Assembly (NCBI GenBank): GCA_964487195.1
Contig: CAZAPV010000032.1
Location: 1-10,011 of the forward strand
DNA from: CAZAPV01 sp964487195
GTDB taxonomy: Bacteria > Patescibacteriota > Patescibacteriia > SG8-24
Direction: 5' to 3'
DNA: 10,011 nt
Below are positions 1 to 6,518 of the stretch, piece after piece. A model generated the notes under the pieces. The model was given only the letters and a program-made list of their open reading frames with translations. It was not told the DNA's origin and ran no database searches. Every line of letters starts with the position of its first letter. The first letter of the stretch is position 1. The position numbers and the translations under genes were made by a program.

Positions 1-1895
1 GCTTTGCTCATGAATTCGTTCCAAATCGGGGCGGCGACGACGCTCCCGTCAGCGCGCGATTTCATGAAGCGACCCTTCGAATCCCCCACCCAGACGCCGG
101 CGACGAGCGACGGCGTGTATCCGATCGTCCACGCGTCCTTGAATCTGTTCGTCGTGCCGGTTTTCGCCGCGATCGGCCGGTTTGGCAGCGTCAGGAAGTT
201 GTGTTCGCCGAAGATGAACGCACGCGCGCTGTTATCGGAGATGATCCCGGTGATCTGCCGCGCGATCTCCGGATCGAACACCTGGGTCCCCGGCGCGTCC
301 GCGGTGTTGTCGATGAGCACGTTGCCGTCCTTGTCTTCGACTTTGAGTACCGCGACCGTGGGGCGCAGCATCCCTTCTTGCGCGAACGCCGAGTATGCGG
401 CGATGTGTTCGATCGGTTTCACGTTCGCGCCGCCGAGCACGAGCGAGAGGCCGACCTTGCTCGGATCGGTGAACGTGGTGTACCCGACGCGCTTCGCGAA
501 ATCCATGAATTTGTCGATGCCGAGCAGGTACAGCACCTGCACCGCCGGGACGTTCAGGGAGCCGGCGAGCGCTTCTTTGAGCGTCACCGGGCCGCGTTCC
601 TTGCCGTCGTAGTCGGTCGGTTGGTAGTCGGTCGGCTGGTTTTTGAACGTCGTATTGATGTCGTAGACGACCGTGGACGGCGTATAGCCTTTTTCGAACG
701 CGGCGGCGTATACGATCGGTTTGATCGATGAGCCGGGCTGGAGACTGCCGAGGAGCGAATTGAACTGGCCGTTGATGTCGTTGTCGAAATAATCCGCGGA
801 TCCGACCATGGCGAGGACGTTGCCGTTCTTCGGATCGAGCGCGGCGAGCGCGGCGGTGTTGGCGTTCCATTGTTTGATGTTGTCGCGATGGTCCGCGATC
901 GCCTGCTCCGCGATTTTCTGTTTATCGATGTCGAGCGTGGTGGTCACCTTGATCCCGCCGCGTTCCACGACGTCGTCGCCGAGCTGGTCGGCGAGCTGAT
1001 CGCGCACCCAGAAGACGAAGTGCGGCGCAATGATCGATTCGTGCCGCGGGACGATCCGCTTCATCACGTCATCCTTCTTCGCCGCGTCCGCGTCGTTTTT
1101 GCTGACGTATCCCTGGTCGACCATCTGGTCCAGGATGTACCGCTGACGCGCCACGAGGTCGCTGGCGTGGTTGCCGTACGGGGAGTAGTAGGTCGGCGCC
1201 TTGGGAAGCGCGGCGAGCAGCGCGCTCTCGGAGAGCGTCAGGTCCTTCGCGGATTTGCCGAAGTAGGTCTGGCTTGCCGATTCGATCCCGTAGGACACCG
1301 AACCGTACGGGATTTCGTTCAGGTACAGCTGCAGGATCTGGTCTTTGGTGAACCGGCGTTCGATCGCGAACGACAGCATCAGCTCCTTGATCTTTCTCGT
1401 GAATGTTTTTTCGTTCGAGAGCACCGAGTTCTTGATGAACTGCTGGGTGATCGTCGAACCGCCCTGCACCTTGCCGCCGTGGATGATGTCCACGAAAATC
1501 GACCGCGCGATGCTCTTCATGTCGAATCCGCCATGATGGTAGAAATCTTTGTCCTCTGCGGCGATCGTCGCCTCTTTCACGTACGCGGAGATGTCGGCGA
1601 GCTGCACGACGGTGCGTTTCTCGTCGCCGTGGATGTCGTAGAGCAGCACCTTGCCGGTGCGGTCATAGATTTTCGTCGTCTGCGCGACGCTGCGCTGGGT
1701 GATGTTGTTCGGATCCGGCAGGTCTTTGGACACCCACGCGAGCATCCCGACGAACGCGACCGAGCCGGCGAGGAACACCGCGATCCCGATCACGACGAAA
1801 TACGAAAAGAATTTTCGCCAGGAAAAAAAAGACGCGCGTCCGGAACGCTGGACGTGCTTGTGCTTCGGGACGCGGTCGAGATGATGGATAGGCAC
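1..1895 (-). CDS. Class A penicillin-binding protein (PBP1A-like), C-terminus cut by window edge
   Basis: Bifunctional peptidoglycan synthase: it polymerises lipid II into glycan strands and cross-links stem peptides outside the cytoplasmic membrane. Read from GTG 1895, 631 codons are visible and the frame is still open at base 1. A short basic cytoplasmic tail precedes one membrane anchor (about residues 30-55). The GT51 glycosyltransferase domain follows, with catalytic Glu114 in AAEDKDFYHHGGFD and GGSTITQQ at 145-152. The transpeptidase domain has all three motifs: Ser389-x-x-Lys392 (PGSSIKP), Ser446-Leu-Asn448 and Lys578-Thr-Gly (AAKTGTTN). Both activities look intact. The start lies 1 nt after the ROK kinase stop (TAG-T-GTG) with no good Shine-Dalgarno sequence, which suggests co-transcription and coupled translation. 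A start further upstream inside the kinase cannot be excluded. Domain order and motifs make the family certain. The subfamily name (mrcA/ponA) is less sure. Confidence 0.96.
   Translation of the reverse strand, partial: MPIHHLDRVPKHKHVQRSGRASFFSWRKFFSYFVVIGIAVFLAGSVAFVGMLAWVSKDLPDPNNITQRSVAQTTKIYDRTGKVLLYDIHGDEKRTVVQLADISAYVKEATIAAEDKDFYHHGGFDMKSIARSIFVDIIHGGKVQGGSTITQQFIKNSVLSNEKTFTRKIKELMLSFAIERRFTKDQILQLYLNEIPYGSVSYGIESASQTYFGKSAKDLTLSESALLAALPKAPTYYSPYGNHASDLVARQRYILDQMVDQGYVSKNDADAAKKDDVMKRIVPRHESIIAPHFVFWVRDQLADQLGDDVVERGGIKVTTTLDIDKQKIAEQAIADHRDNIKQWNANTAALAALDPKNGNVLAMVGSADYFDNDINGQFNSLLGSLQPGSSIKPIVYAAAFEKGYTPSTVVYDINTTFKNQPTDYQPTDYDGKERGPVTLKEALAGSLNVPAVQVLYLLGIDKFMDFAKRVGYTTFTDPSKVGLSLVLGGANVKPIEHIAAYSAFAQEGMLRPTVAVLKVEDKDGNVLIDNTADAPGTQVFDPEIARQITGIISDNSARAFIFGEHNFLTLPNRPIAAKTGTTNRFKDAWTIGYTPSLVAGVWVGDSKGRFMKSRADGSVVAAPIWNEFMSK
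609..638. repeat. 15-bp tandem duplication inside the PBP gene
   Basis: Two adjacent copies of gtagtcggtcggttg differ at one base (t/c). On the coding strand they give QPTDYQPTDY, residues 420-429 of the PBP, between the SxxK and SxN motifs. The frame is kept, so this looks like an in-frame slippage duplication in a surface loop of the transpeptidase domain. Confidence 0.8.
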
Positions 1896-1896
1896 A

Positions 1897-2799
1897 CTAT
1901 TTTTTCTTCGCGAGGAATGCGGCGCCGAGGACGCTTGCGTCGCCGCCCAACGCGGACGGAACGACGCGGGTCGAGGCGGATTGCGGATAGACGAGCAGGG
2001 CGCGGAGTTTATCGGGGAGCGGCTTCCAGAGCAGATCGATGGCGCCGATCGAGCCGCCGATCACGATGACGTCGGGGTTCAGAGCGTGGATGACGTTCGC
2101 GAGGCCGGCGGCGAGACCGTCGGTCATGATGCCGAACGTCTTCGCGGCGAACGGATCGCCGGCGCGGGCGGCGCGCTCGACGTCGAGCGGTTCGGCGTCC
2201 CGGCCGGAGAGTTTCGCATAGATGCGCGCCATCGCCGTTCCGGAGGCGTACGCTTCGAGGTGGCCGGTGCGTCCGCAACTGCACAGTTCGGCGGCGTCTT
2301 TGGCGACCGTCATATGGCCGAATTCGCCGGCGGCGTTGTCGCGACCGCGATACAGCGCGCCGTCGATCACGACGCCGCCGCCGACACCCGTGCCGAGGGT
2401 GAGTCCCACGACGCGCTCGTCGCGCTTCGCCGCGCCGAATTTCGCCTCGGCCAGTGTAAAGCAATGGACGTCATTGTCAATGGTTACGGGCACCCGGAAG
2501 CGGCGGCGGATAAGCGATGCGACCGCCACGTTCCGGAACGAGGACGGAAAATTCGGACCTTCAAGGTAGATCCCCTTTTTATGATCCACCAGTCCGGCGA
2601 GGCCGATTCCGATCGCCGCGACGCCCGGCCGCCACACCTCCGCGACGCTCTTTTCGATGTTGGCGAGCACCGTTTCCTTCCCTTTCGACCCCTCGGTCGC
2701 GAGTTTGAAGCGCGCGGCAATCTTGCCGCGTCGGTCCACGAGCCCCGAGCTGATTTTCGTGCCGCCGACGTCCACGCCGACGGTGAATTGAGCCGCCAT
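1897..2799 (-). CDS. ROK-family sugar kinase (glucokinase-like)
   Basis: A 300-residue cytoplasmic ATP-dependent kinase of the ROK family, whose members phosphorylate glucose or amino sugars such as N-acetylglucosamine and N-acetylmannosamine. Seen: the phosphate-binding loop DVGGTK at 10-15; Asn109-Asp110 in TIDNDVHCF, with Asp110 the expected catalytic base; LGTGVGGGVV at 135-144; Glu159 and Gly161-His162 (EFGHMTV); CSCGRTGHLE at 173-182; and GGS at 248-250. In the family the zinc site is His-Cys-x-Cys-Cys. Here the third Cys is His180. Length matches single-domain ROK kinases, with no DNA-binding domain, so it is not a ROK repressor. ATG 2799 was chosen because VGVDVGGTK begins directly after it and a -10-like TATACT lies 8 nt upstream. 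An in-frame ATG at 2826 lies upstream of that hexamer. The substrate cannot be read from sequence. Its place just ahead of a cell-wall synthase would fit an amino-sugar substrate, but that is inference. Confidence 0.93.
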   Translation of the reverse strand: MAAQFTVGVDVGGTKISSGLVDRRGKIAARFKLATEGSKGKETVLANIEKSVAEVWRPGVAAIGIGLAGLVDHKKGIYLEGPNFPSSFRNVAVASLIRRRFRVPVTIDNDVHCFTLAEAKFGAAKRDERVVGLTLGTGVGGGVVIDGALYRGRDNAAGEFGHMTVAKDAAELCSCGRTGHLEAYASGTAMARIYAKLSGRDAEPLDVERAARAGDPFAAKTFGIMTDGLAAGLANVIHALNPDVIVIGGSIGAIDLLWKPLPDKLRALLVYPQSASTRVVPSALGGDASVLGAAFLAKKK

Positions 2800-2807
2800 A
2801 TGCGGAA

Positions 2808-2836
2808 AGTATAGCAGAGATTCCATATTGCGTCGT
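2808..2836 (-). promoter_or_regulatory. Candidate promoter of the ROK kinase-PBP operon
   Basis: On the minus strand a TATACT -10 (2813-2808) lies 8 nt before ATG 2799. At 17 bp spacing the -35 position reads ACGACG (2836-2831), only 3 of 6 matches. The expected start of transcription falls within a few nt of the ATG, so the mRNA would be leaderless or nearly so. The -35 overlaps the -35 of the divergent tRNA-Cys promoter. Confidence 0.45.
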
Positions 2837-2856
2837 TCGTCCCGGAATGGTACAAC
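2828..2856 (+). promoter_or_regulatory. Candidate promoter of tRNA-Cys
   Basis: TTGCGT (2828-2833), a 17-bp spacer, then TACAAC (2851-2856). The predicted transcript would begin about 2862-2864, a few nt before the mature tRNA 5' end at 2868, leaving a very short 5' leader for RNase P. Confidence 0.45.
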
Positions 2857-2867
2857 AATTGGCGTTC

Positions 2868-2942
2868 GGCCCGGTAGCCAAGTAGTAAGGCAGGAGTCTG
2901 CAAAACTCCTATGCGTGGGTGCAATTCCCGCCCGGGCCTCCA
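2868..2942 (+). tRNA. tRNA-Cys (anticodon GCA)
   Basis: A complete cloverleaf with encoded CCA. The 7-bp acceptor stem GGCCCGG/CCGGGCC (2868-2874 with 2932-2938) is perfect. The anticodon stem is GGAGT/ACTCC, with loop CTGCAAA and anticodon GCA at 2900-2902. The T stem is GTGGG/CCCGC with one G-T pair. Discriminator U73 at 2939 is the main cysteinyl-tRNA synthetase identity base, and A13-A22 is a mismatch also seen in bacterial tRNA-Cys. The 3' CCA is at 2940-2942. Two odd bases: position 18 (2884) is A instead of G, and position 55 (2921) is G instead of T, giving the T loop TGCAATT. These two positions normally form the G18-psi55 tertiary pair. The gene is transcribed toward polA and divergently from the ROK kinase. 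Confidence 0.97.
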
Positions 2943-2950
2943 AAAGAAAT

Positions 2951-2972
2951 AGCCGCGAGGCGGTTTTTTGTT
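2951..2972 (+). terminator. Short hairpin plus T-run after tRNA-Cys
   Basis: AGCCGC-GAG-GCGGTT folds as a 4-bp GC stem extended by a G-T and an A-T pair, with a 3-nt loop and TTTTTTG following. It begins 9 nt after the tRNA CCA and ends just before the polA -10. A weak intrinsic terminator, or a 3' boundary for tRNA trimming, is likely. Confidence 0.45.
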
Positions 2973-2978
2973 TACACT
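2973..2978 (+). promoter_or_regulatory. Candidate polA -10 element
   Basis: TACACT lies 6 nt before the polA ATG at 2985. With 17 bp spacing the -35 position reads TAGCCG (2950-2955), a poor match that falls inside the tRNA terminator hairpin. If used, it would give a leaderless polA mRNA. Read-through from tRNA-Cys is the alternative. Confidence 0.35.
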
Positions 2979-2984
2979 GATTCC

Positions 2985-5678
2985 ATGCCAACGAAGCGAA
3001 AAAAGACGTTTTTGATCGTCGATGGCCACGCGCTGCTCCACCGCGCATGGCACGCGCTGCCGCCGCTCACCACCAAAGACGGCCGCGTCGTGCACGGCGC
3101 GTACGGATTCACGATGATCCTGCTCGGCGCGATCAAGCAGCTGCGTCCGGAGTATGTCGCCGTGACGTTCGATCTCAAAGGACCGACGTTTCGTCATGAA
3201 CAGTACGAAGCGTACAAAGCCACGCGCGAAAAAAAACCGGATGAGCTCTACGCGCAGGTGCCGGTGATCGAGCGCATCCTCGCCGCGATGGGGATCCTCG
3301 TCTTCACGAAGCAGGGGTTCGAGGCGGACGACGTGATCGGCACGCTCTCCCTTCTTGCAGGGAAAACGAAAGACGTGGAGACCGTGATCGTGACCGGGGA
3401 TCTCGACACGCTGCAGCTCGTCGATGACCGTACGACGGTGTCGACGCTTCGCCGCGGCATGACCGACACGGTGTTGTATGACGAACGCGCGGTGCGGGAA
3501 CGGTTCGGGCTCGATCCGACGCAAATGATCGATTATAAGGCGCTGCGCGGCGATCCGTCGGACAACATTCCGGGCGTGAAAGGGATCGGCGAGAAGACCG
3601 CAACCGAATTGCTGCAGACGTTCGGCACGCTCGACGCGCTGTACGCCGCGCTCGACAAGAACGACAAGAAGGCGCGGCAGCTGAAACCGGCGGTTCGGGA
3701 AAAATTGCTCGCGCATCGCGCGGATGCGATGCAGGCGCGCGACCTGTGCCGGATCCGCCGCGATGTTCCGTTGGATTTTTCGCTCCCATCGTGCGCGTTC
3801 GCGCCCGCGACGCGCGAGCAGGTCGCGCCGGTGTTCGAGGATCTCGAATTCATGAAACTGCTTCAGCAATTTCCGGAAGGCACGCCGGAAAAAACGGCGA
3901 CGCCGTCGCTTTTCGGCGAAATGGAAAAAAAAGAATCCGCCGCGACAGTGATCACGAACGTCCGGGAACTGGACGCCGCGCTCGCGGCACTGTCGCGATC
4001 GCATACGATCGCTTTTCGGACGCTCACGGAAAACGACGATGAGATCACGCCGACGTTCGTCGCGATGGGGATCGCGAGTGACAAACGCGCATACATCGTG
4101 ACGAAGCGGGCGTTCGCGGCTGGCAGCCCGCTTCTTTCCAATTTTTTTGCGAATGACAGCAAAAAAATCTGCCATGATCTCAAGCGGGAACTGGCGCTCG
4201 TCGCGGCGTTTGGCATCGAACTCTCCGGACCGTTCTTCGATCTGATGATCGCGTCGTATCTTTTGTACGCCGGCGAACGGCGCCACGGCCTCGACGCGAT
4301 ACTCGCGAATTATCGCAGCGTGCCGCCCGCGGAGGAACTCGATGCGGAGGGCCGTACCGCACGGCTCGGCATGGAGCTCTCGCATTTCCTGTCGCTTGCC
4401 GATGAGTTTGGAAAAGAACTGGAACGGCAGAAGCTCGGAAAGATCAACGCGGAGATCGAACTGCCGCTCGCGGCGGTACTCGCGAGGATGGAGCGCGCCG
4501 GCGTCGCGATCGACGTCCCCTACTTCGAAAAACTTTCGCGCAGCGTCGGCAAACGGATCGACGCGCTCACGGAAAAAATCCACGCGGCCGCCGGAGAAGA
4601 ATTCAACATCAATTCGCCGCAGCAGCTCAAAGCGATCCTGTTTGAAAAACTGAACATCTCTTCCGCAGGACTGAAACGAACGGCGAAAGGAAAAACGCTC
4701 TCAACCGCCGCGTCCGAGCTCGAGAAGCTGCGCGGGATCCATCCGATCATCGACGCGATTCTCGATTATCGCGAACTCGCCAAGCTCAAATCGACGTACA
4801 TCGACGCGCTCCCGGCGCTCGTCCATCCGAAAACCGGCCGCATCCACGCGAACTTCAATCAGACCGTCACCGCGACCGGACGGCTGTCATCGTCGAATCC
4901 GAATCTTCAGAACATCCCGACATCCGAGACCGAGTACGGCAAGAAGGTGCGCGACGGCTTCGTCGCGCCGAAAGGATGGGCGCTGCTCGCCGCGGATTAT
5001 TCGCAGTTCGAACTGCGGATCGCCGCGCACATCGCGAAAGAAAAATCGATGCTCGCGGCGTTCCGGAACGGCGAGGACATCCATTGGCGCACCGCGGCCG
5101 AGATGTGGGGCGAAAAAGAAGCCGCATCCAAACGCCGGATCGCGAAGGTGATCAATTTCGGCATCCTGTACGGAATGGGACCGCAACGGCTGTCGGAAAG
5201 CGCGGGGATATCATTCGCGGAAGCGCGTGATTACATCGACCAATACTTCGCGTTGCACAAAAATATCGCGGCGTACGTCGAAGCGATGAAAGAAAAAGCG
5301 CTGAAGGACGGCTACGTCGAAACGCTGTTCGGCCGCAGGCGTTTTTTCCGCAATCTGAAGTTCCTGAACCCACGCGAGCGTGCCGAGGCGGAGCGCCAGG
5401 CGATCAACATGCCGATCCAGGGGACGCAGGCCGACATGATCAAGATCGCGATGATCCGGCTCGACAAACACATCGACGAGAACTACGGCGCGGACGGCGC
5501 GGTGAAGATGATCATGCAGGTGCACGACGAACTGGTGTTCGAAGTCAAAACGAACGCGCTCGACGCGTTCGCGGCCGAGGCGAAGACGATCATGGAAGGA
5601 GTTGAGGCGCTCTCCGTCCCGATCGTCGTGAACGTCTCCTCGGGCCCGCGCTGGGGCGACATGGAACGCCGGGCGTAG
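2985..5678 (+). CDS. polA: DNA polymerase I
   Basis: An 897-residue A-family polymerase for Okazaki-fragment maturation and repair synthesis. The N-terminal 5' nuclease looks active: IVDGHALLHR with Asp13, EADDVIG, VTGDLDTLQL and the helix-hairpin-helix region RGDPSDNIPGVKGIGEKTA. The middle 3'-5' exonuclease domain is decayed. The FDTET motif of E. coli PolA reads FRTLT, with Arg345 in place of the metal-binding Asp. Asp419 (FFDLM) survives, and no YxxxD motif is visible. The polymerase domain is intact: motif A Asp671 (DYSQFELR); the O helix Arg717, Lys721, Phe725 and Tyr729 (KRRIAKVINFGILYG); and motif C Asp848-Glu849 (QVHDELVFEV). Phe725 is the residue type that discriminates against dideoxynucleotides. 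ATG 2985 was chosen because VDGHALLHR follows at the usual distance. An in-frame start at 2919 would lie inside tRNA-Cys. No Shine-Dalgarno sequence is seen. Confidence 0.99.
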   Translation: MPTKRKKTFLIVDGHALLHRAWHALPPLTTKDGRVVHGAYGFTMILLGAIKQLRPEYVAVTFDLKGPTFRHEQYEAYKATREKKPDELYAQVPVIERILAAMGILVFTKQGFEADDVIGTLSLLAGKTKDVETVIVTGDLDTLQLVDDRTTVSTLRRGMTDTVLYDERAVRERFGLDPTQMIDYKALRGDPSDNIPGVKGIGEKTATELLQTFGTLDALYAALDKNDKKARQLKPAVREKLLAHRADAMQARDLCRIRRDVPLDFSLPSCAFAPATREQVAPVFEDLEFMKLLQQFPEGTPEKTATPSLFGEMEKKESAATVITNVRELDAALAALSRSHTIAFRTLTENDDEITPTFVAMGIASDKRAYIVTKRAFAAGSPLLSNFFANDSKKICHDLKRELALVAAFGIELSGPFFDLMIASYLLYAGERRHGLDAILANYRSVPPAEELDAEGRTARLGMELSHFLSLADEFGKELERQKLGKINAEIELPLAAVLARMERAGVAIDVPYFEKLSRSVGKRIDALTEKIHAAAGEEFNINSPQQLKAILFEKLNISSAGLKRTAKGKTLSTAASELEKLRGIHPIIDAILDYRELAKLKSTYIDALPALVHPKTGRIHANFNQTVTATGRLSSSNPNLQNIPTSETEYGKKVRDGFVAPKGWALLAADYSQFELRIAAHIAKEKSMLAAFRNGEDIHWRTAAEMWGEKEAASKRRIAKVINFGILYGMGPQRLSESAGISFAEARDYIDQYFALHKNIAAYVEAMKEKALKDGYVETLFGRRRFFRNLKFLNPRERAEAERQAINMPIQGTQADMIKIAMIRLDKHIDENYGADGAVKMIMQVHDELVFEVKTNALDAFAAEAKTIMEGVEALSVPIVVNVSSGPRWGDMERRA

Positions 5679-5704
5679 ACGCGGAGGTCCCCGGAGGGTA
5701 TCCT
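5676..5704 (+). promoter_or_regulatory. Candidate promoter of the DUF155 gene, overlapping the polA stop
   Basis: TAGACG (5676-5681, starting on the polA stop codon), a 17-bp spacer, then TATCCT (5699-5704), 8 nt before ATG 5713. The -10 is identical to that of rpsT, at the same distance from the start codon. A GGAGG at 5693-5697 lies in the spacer and would be a ribosome-binding site only if translation began at TTG 5704. Confidence 0.45.
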
Positions 5705-5712
5705 TGGGGCGT

Positions 5713-6516
5713 ATGCAGCAGCGTTTTTCCCTGTCGGCCCACTACATCAAACCGTCGCTTAATTTAGCCAAAATTGAGCAGAAGGCGGCTGAATTGACGC
5801 TGTATCGGAAGGAGCGCAACCTGCTCGTCTATCGGATCTCGGAAACGCAGTATCTGTGCGTGTATTCGTTCGGCGTCGTGACGGTGTTCGGTATCGACGA
5901 CCACCGCGAGGCCGCCAAATATCTGAAGCTGTTCGCGCGCGGCGGCGAAGAGGAGCCGGGTGTGCGGATGCTCGAAGCGCTCACTGACGAATATCCGGTG
6001 ATCGTGGATCCGAACGGGTCGGAAAGCGTGGAGTTCGAGTTGGTGCGCATCAAACAGTTTTCGATCGAGAAGCTGCTGCTGATCATGCACGTGCTCGCGC
6101 AGTCCGTGGCGATCGACTTCTTGGAGCACCAGGTCGAAGAGACGCTGCAGCGGTTCGAACGGATCCATCTGAACCTCGCCGAGAAAGGATTGCTGATTGC
6201 GACGCCGCGGGAAGTGATGAAAACGATCGGCATGAGCGGCAACATCGTCAATTTCATCGTCGGCCAGCTGTCGCTGCTCGACAAACCGGACATCCTGTGG
6301 GAAGACAAGGACGCGGAGGCGCTGTTCATCAGCATGCGAAAGATGTTCGAACTGGAAGACCGGTTCAGCACGCTCCGTTTCAAACTGACGTTCATCCAGG
6401 ACAGCTCCGAGCTGATGCTCGATGCGCTCCATCATCGCAGGTCCGAGCTGCTGGAGATCACGGTGATCGTCCTGATCGTCGTCGAAATCATTTTTCTGCT
6501 GTTCCCCCACCGCTGA
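5713..6516 (+). CDS. RMD1/DUF155-family membrane-anchored protein
   Basis: A 267-residue protein that I place in the RMD1 (DUF155) family, which includes yeast Rmd1 and human mitochondrial RMND1. The biochemical role of bacterial members is not established. Seen: the N-terminal beta-rich stretch YLCVYSFGVVTVFG at 47-60; a helical middle part; KPDILWE at 191-197; LDALHHRRSELLE at 236-248; and a single C-terminal membrane helix at about 249-264 followed by PHR. The body therefore most likely faces the cytoplasm, with a tail anchor. The start is ambiguous. ATG 5713 fits a leaderless mRNA, while TTG 5704 (270 residues) has GGAGG 6 nt upstream. The gene begins 34 nt after polA and ends 2 nt before holA, so it is probably co-transcribed with holA. 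A link to replication is suggested only by position. Confidence 0.88.
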   Translation: MQQRFSLSAHYIKPSLNLAKIEQKAAELTLYRKERNLLVYRISETQYLCVYSFGVVTVFGIDDHREAAKYLKLFARGGEEEPGVRMLEALTDEYPVIVDPNGSESVEFELVRIKQFSIEKLLLIMHVLAQSVAIDFLEHQVEETLQRFERIHLNLAEKGLLIATPREVMKTIGMSGNIVNFIVGQLSLLDKPDILWEDKDAEALFISMRKMFELEDRFSTLRFKLTFIQDSSELMLDALHHRRSELLEITVIVLIVVEIIFLLFPHR

Positions 6517-6518
6517 CC

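Noticed and set aside
870..2069. A 399-codon plus-strand frame across the PBP and ROK genes
   Set aside because: It is antisense to two well-supported genes and its translation has the Arg/Asp/Val-rich look of a shadow frame.
2919..2984. Upstream extension of polA to an ATG at 2919
   Set aside because: The extra 22 codons would come from tRNA-Cys and its terminator. The conserved PolA N-terminus begins after 2985.
2800..3048. Upstream extension of the ROK kinase
   Set aside because: It would run antisense through tRNA-Cys and the start of polA. The family N-terminus fits ATG 2799.
2484..4583. A 699-codon open frame on the minus strand opposite polA and the ROK start
   Set aside because: It is arginine- and histidine-rich, low in family-like patterns, and is the shadow of GC-rich polA codons. 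The opposite strand holds a complete PolA with all motifs.
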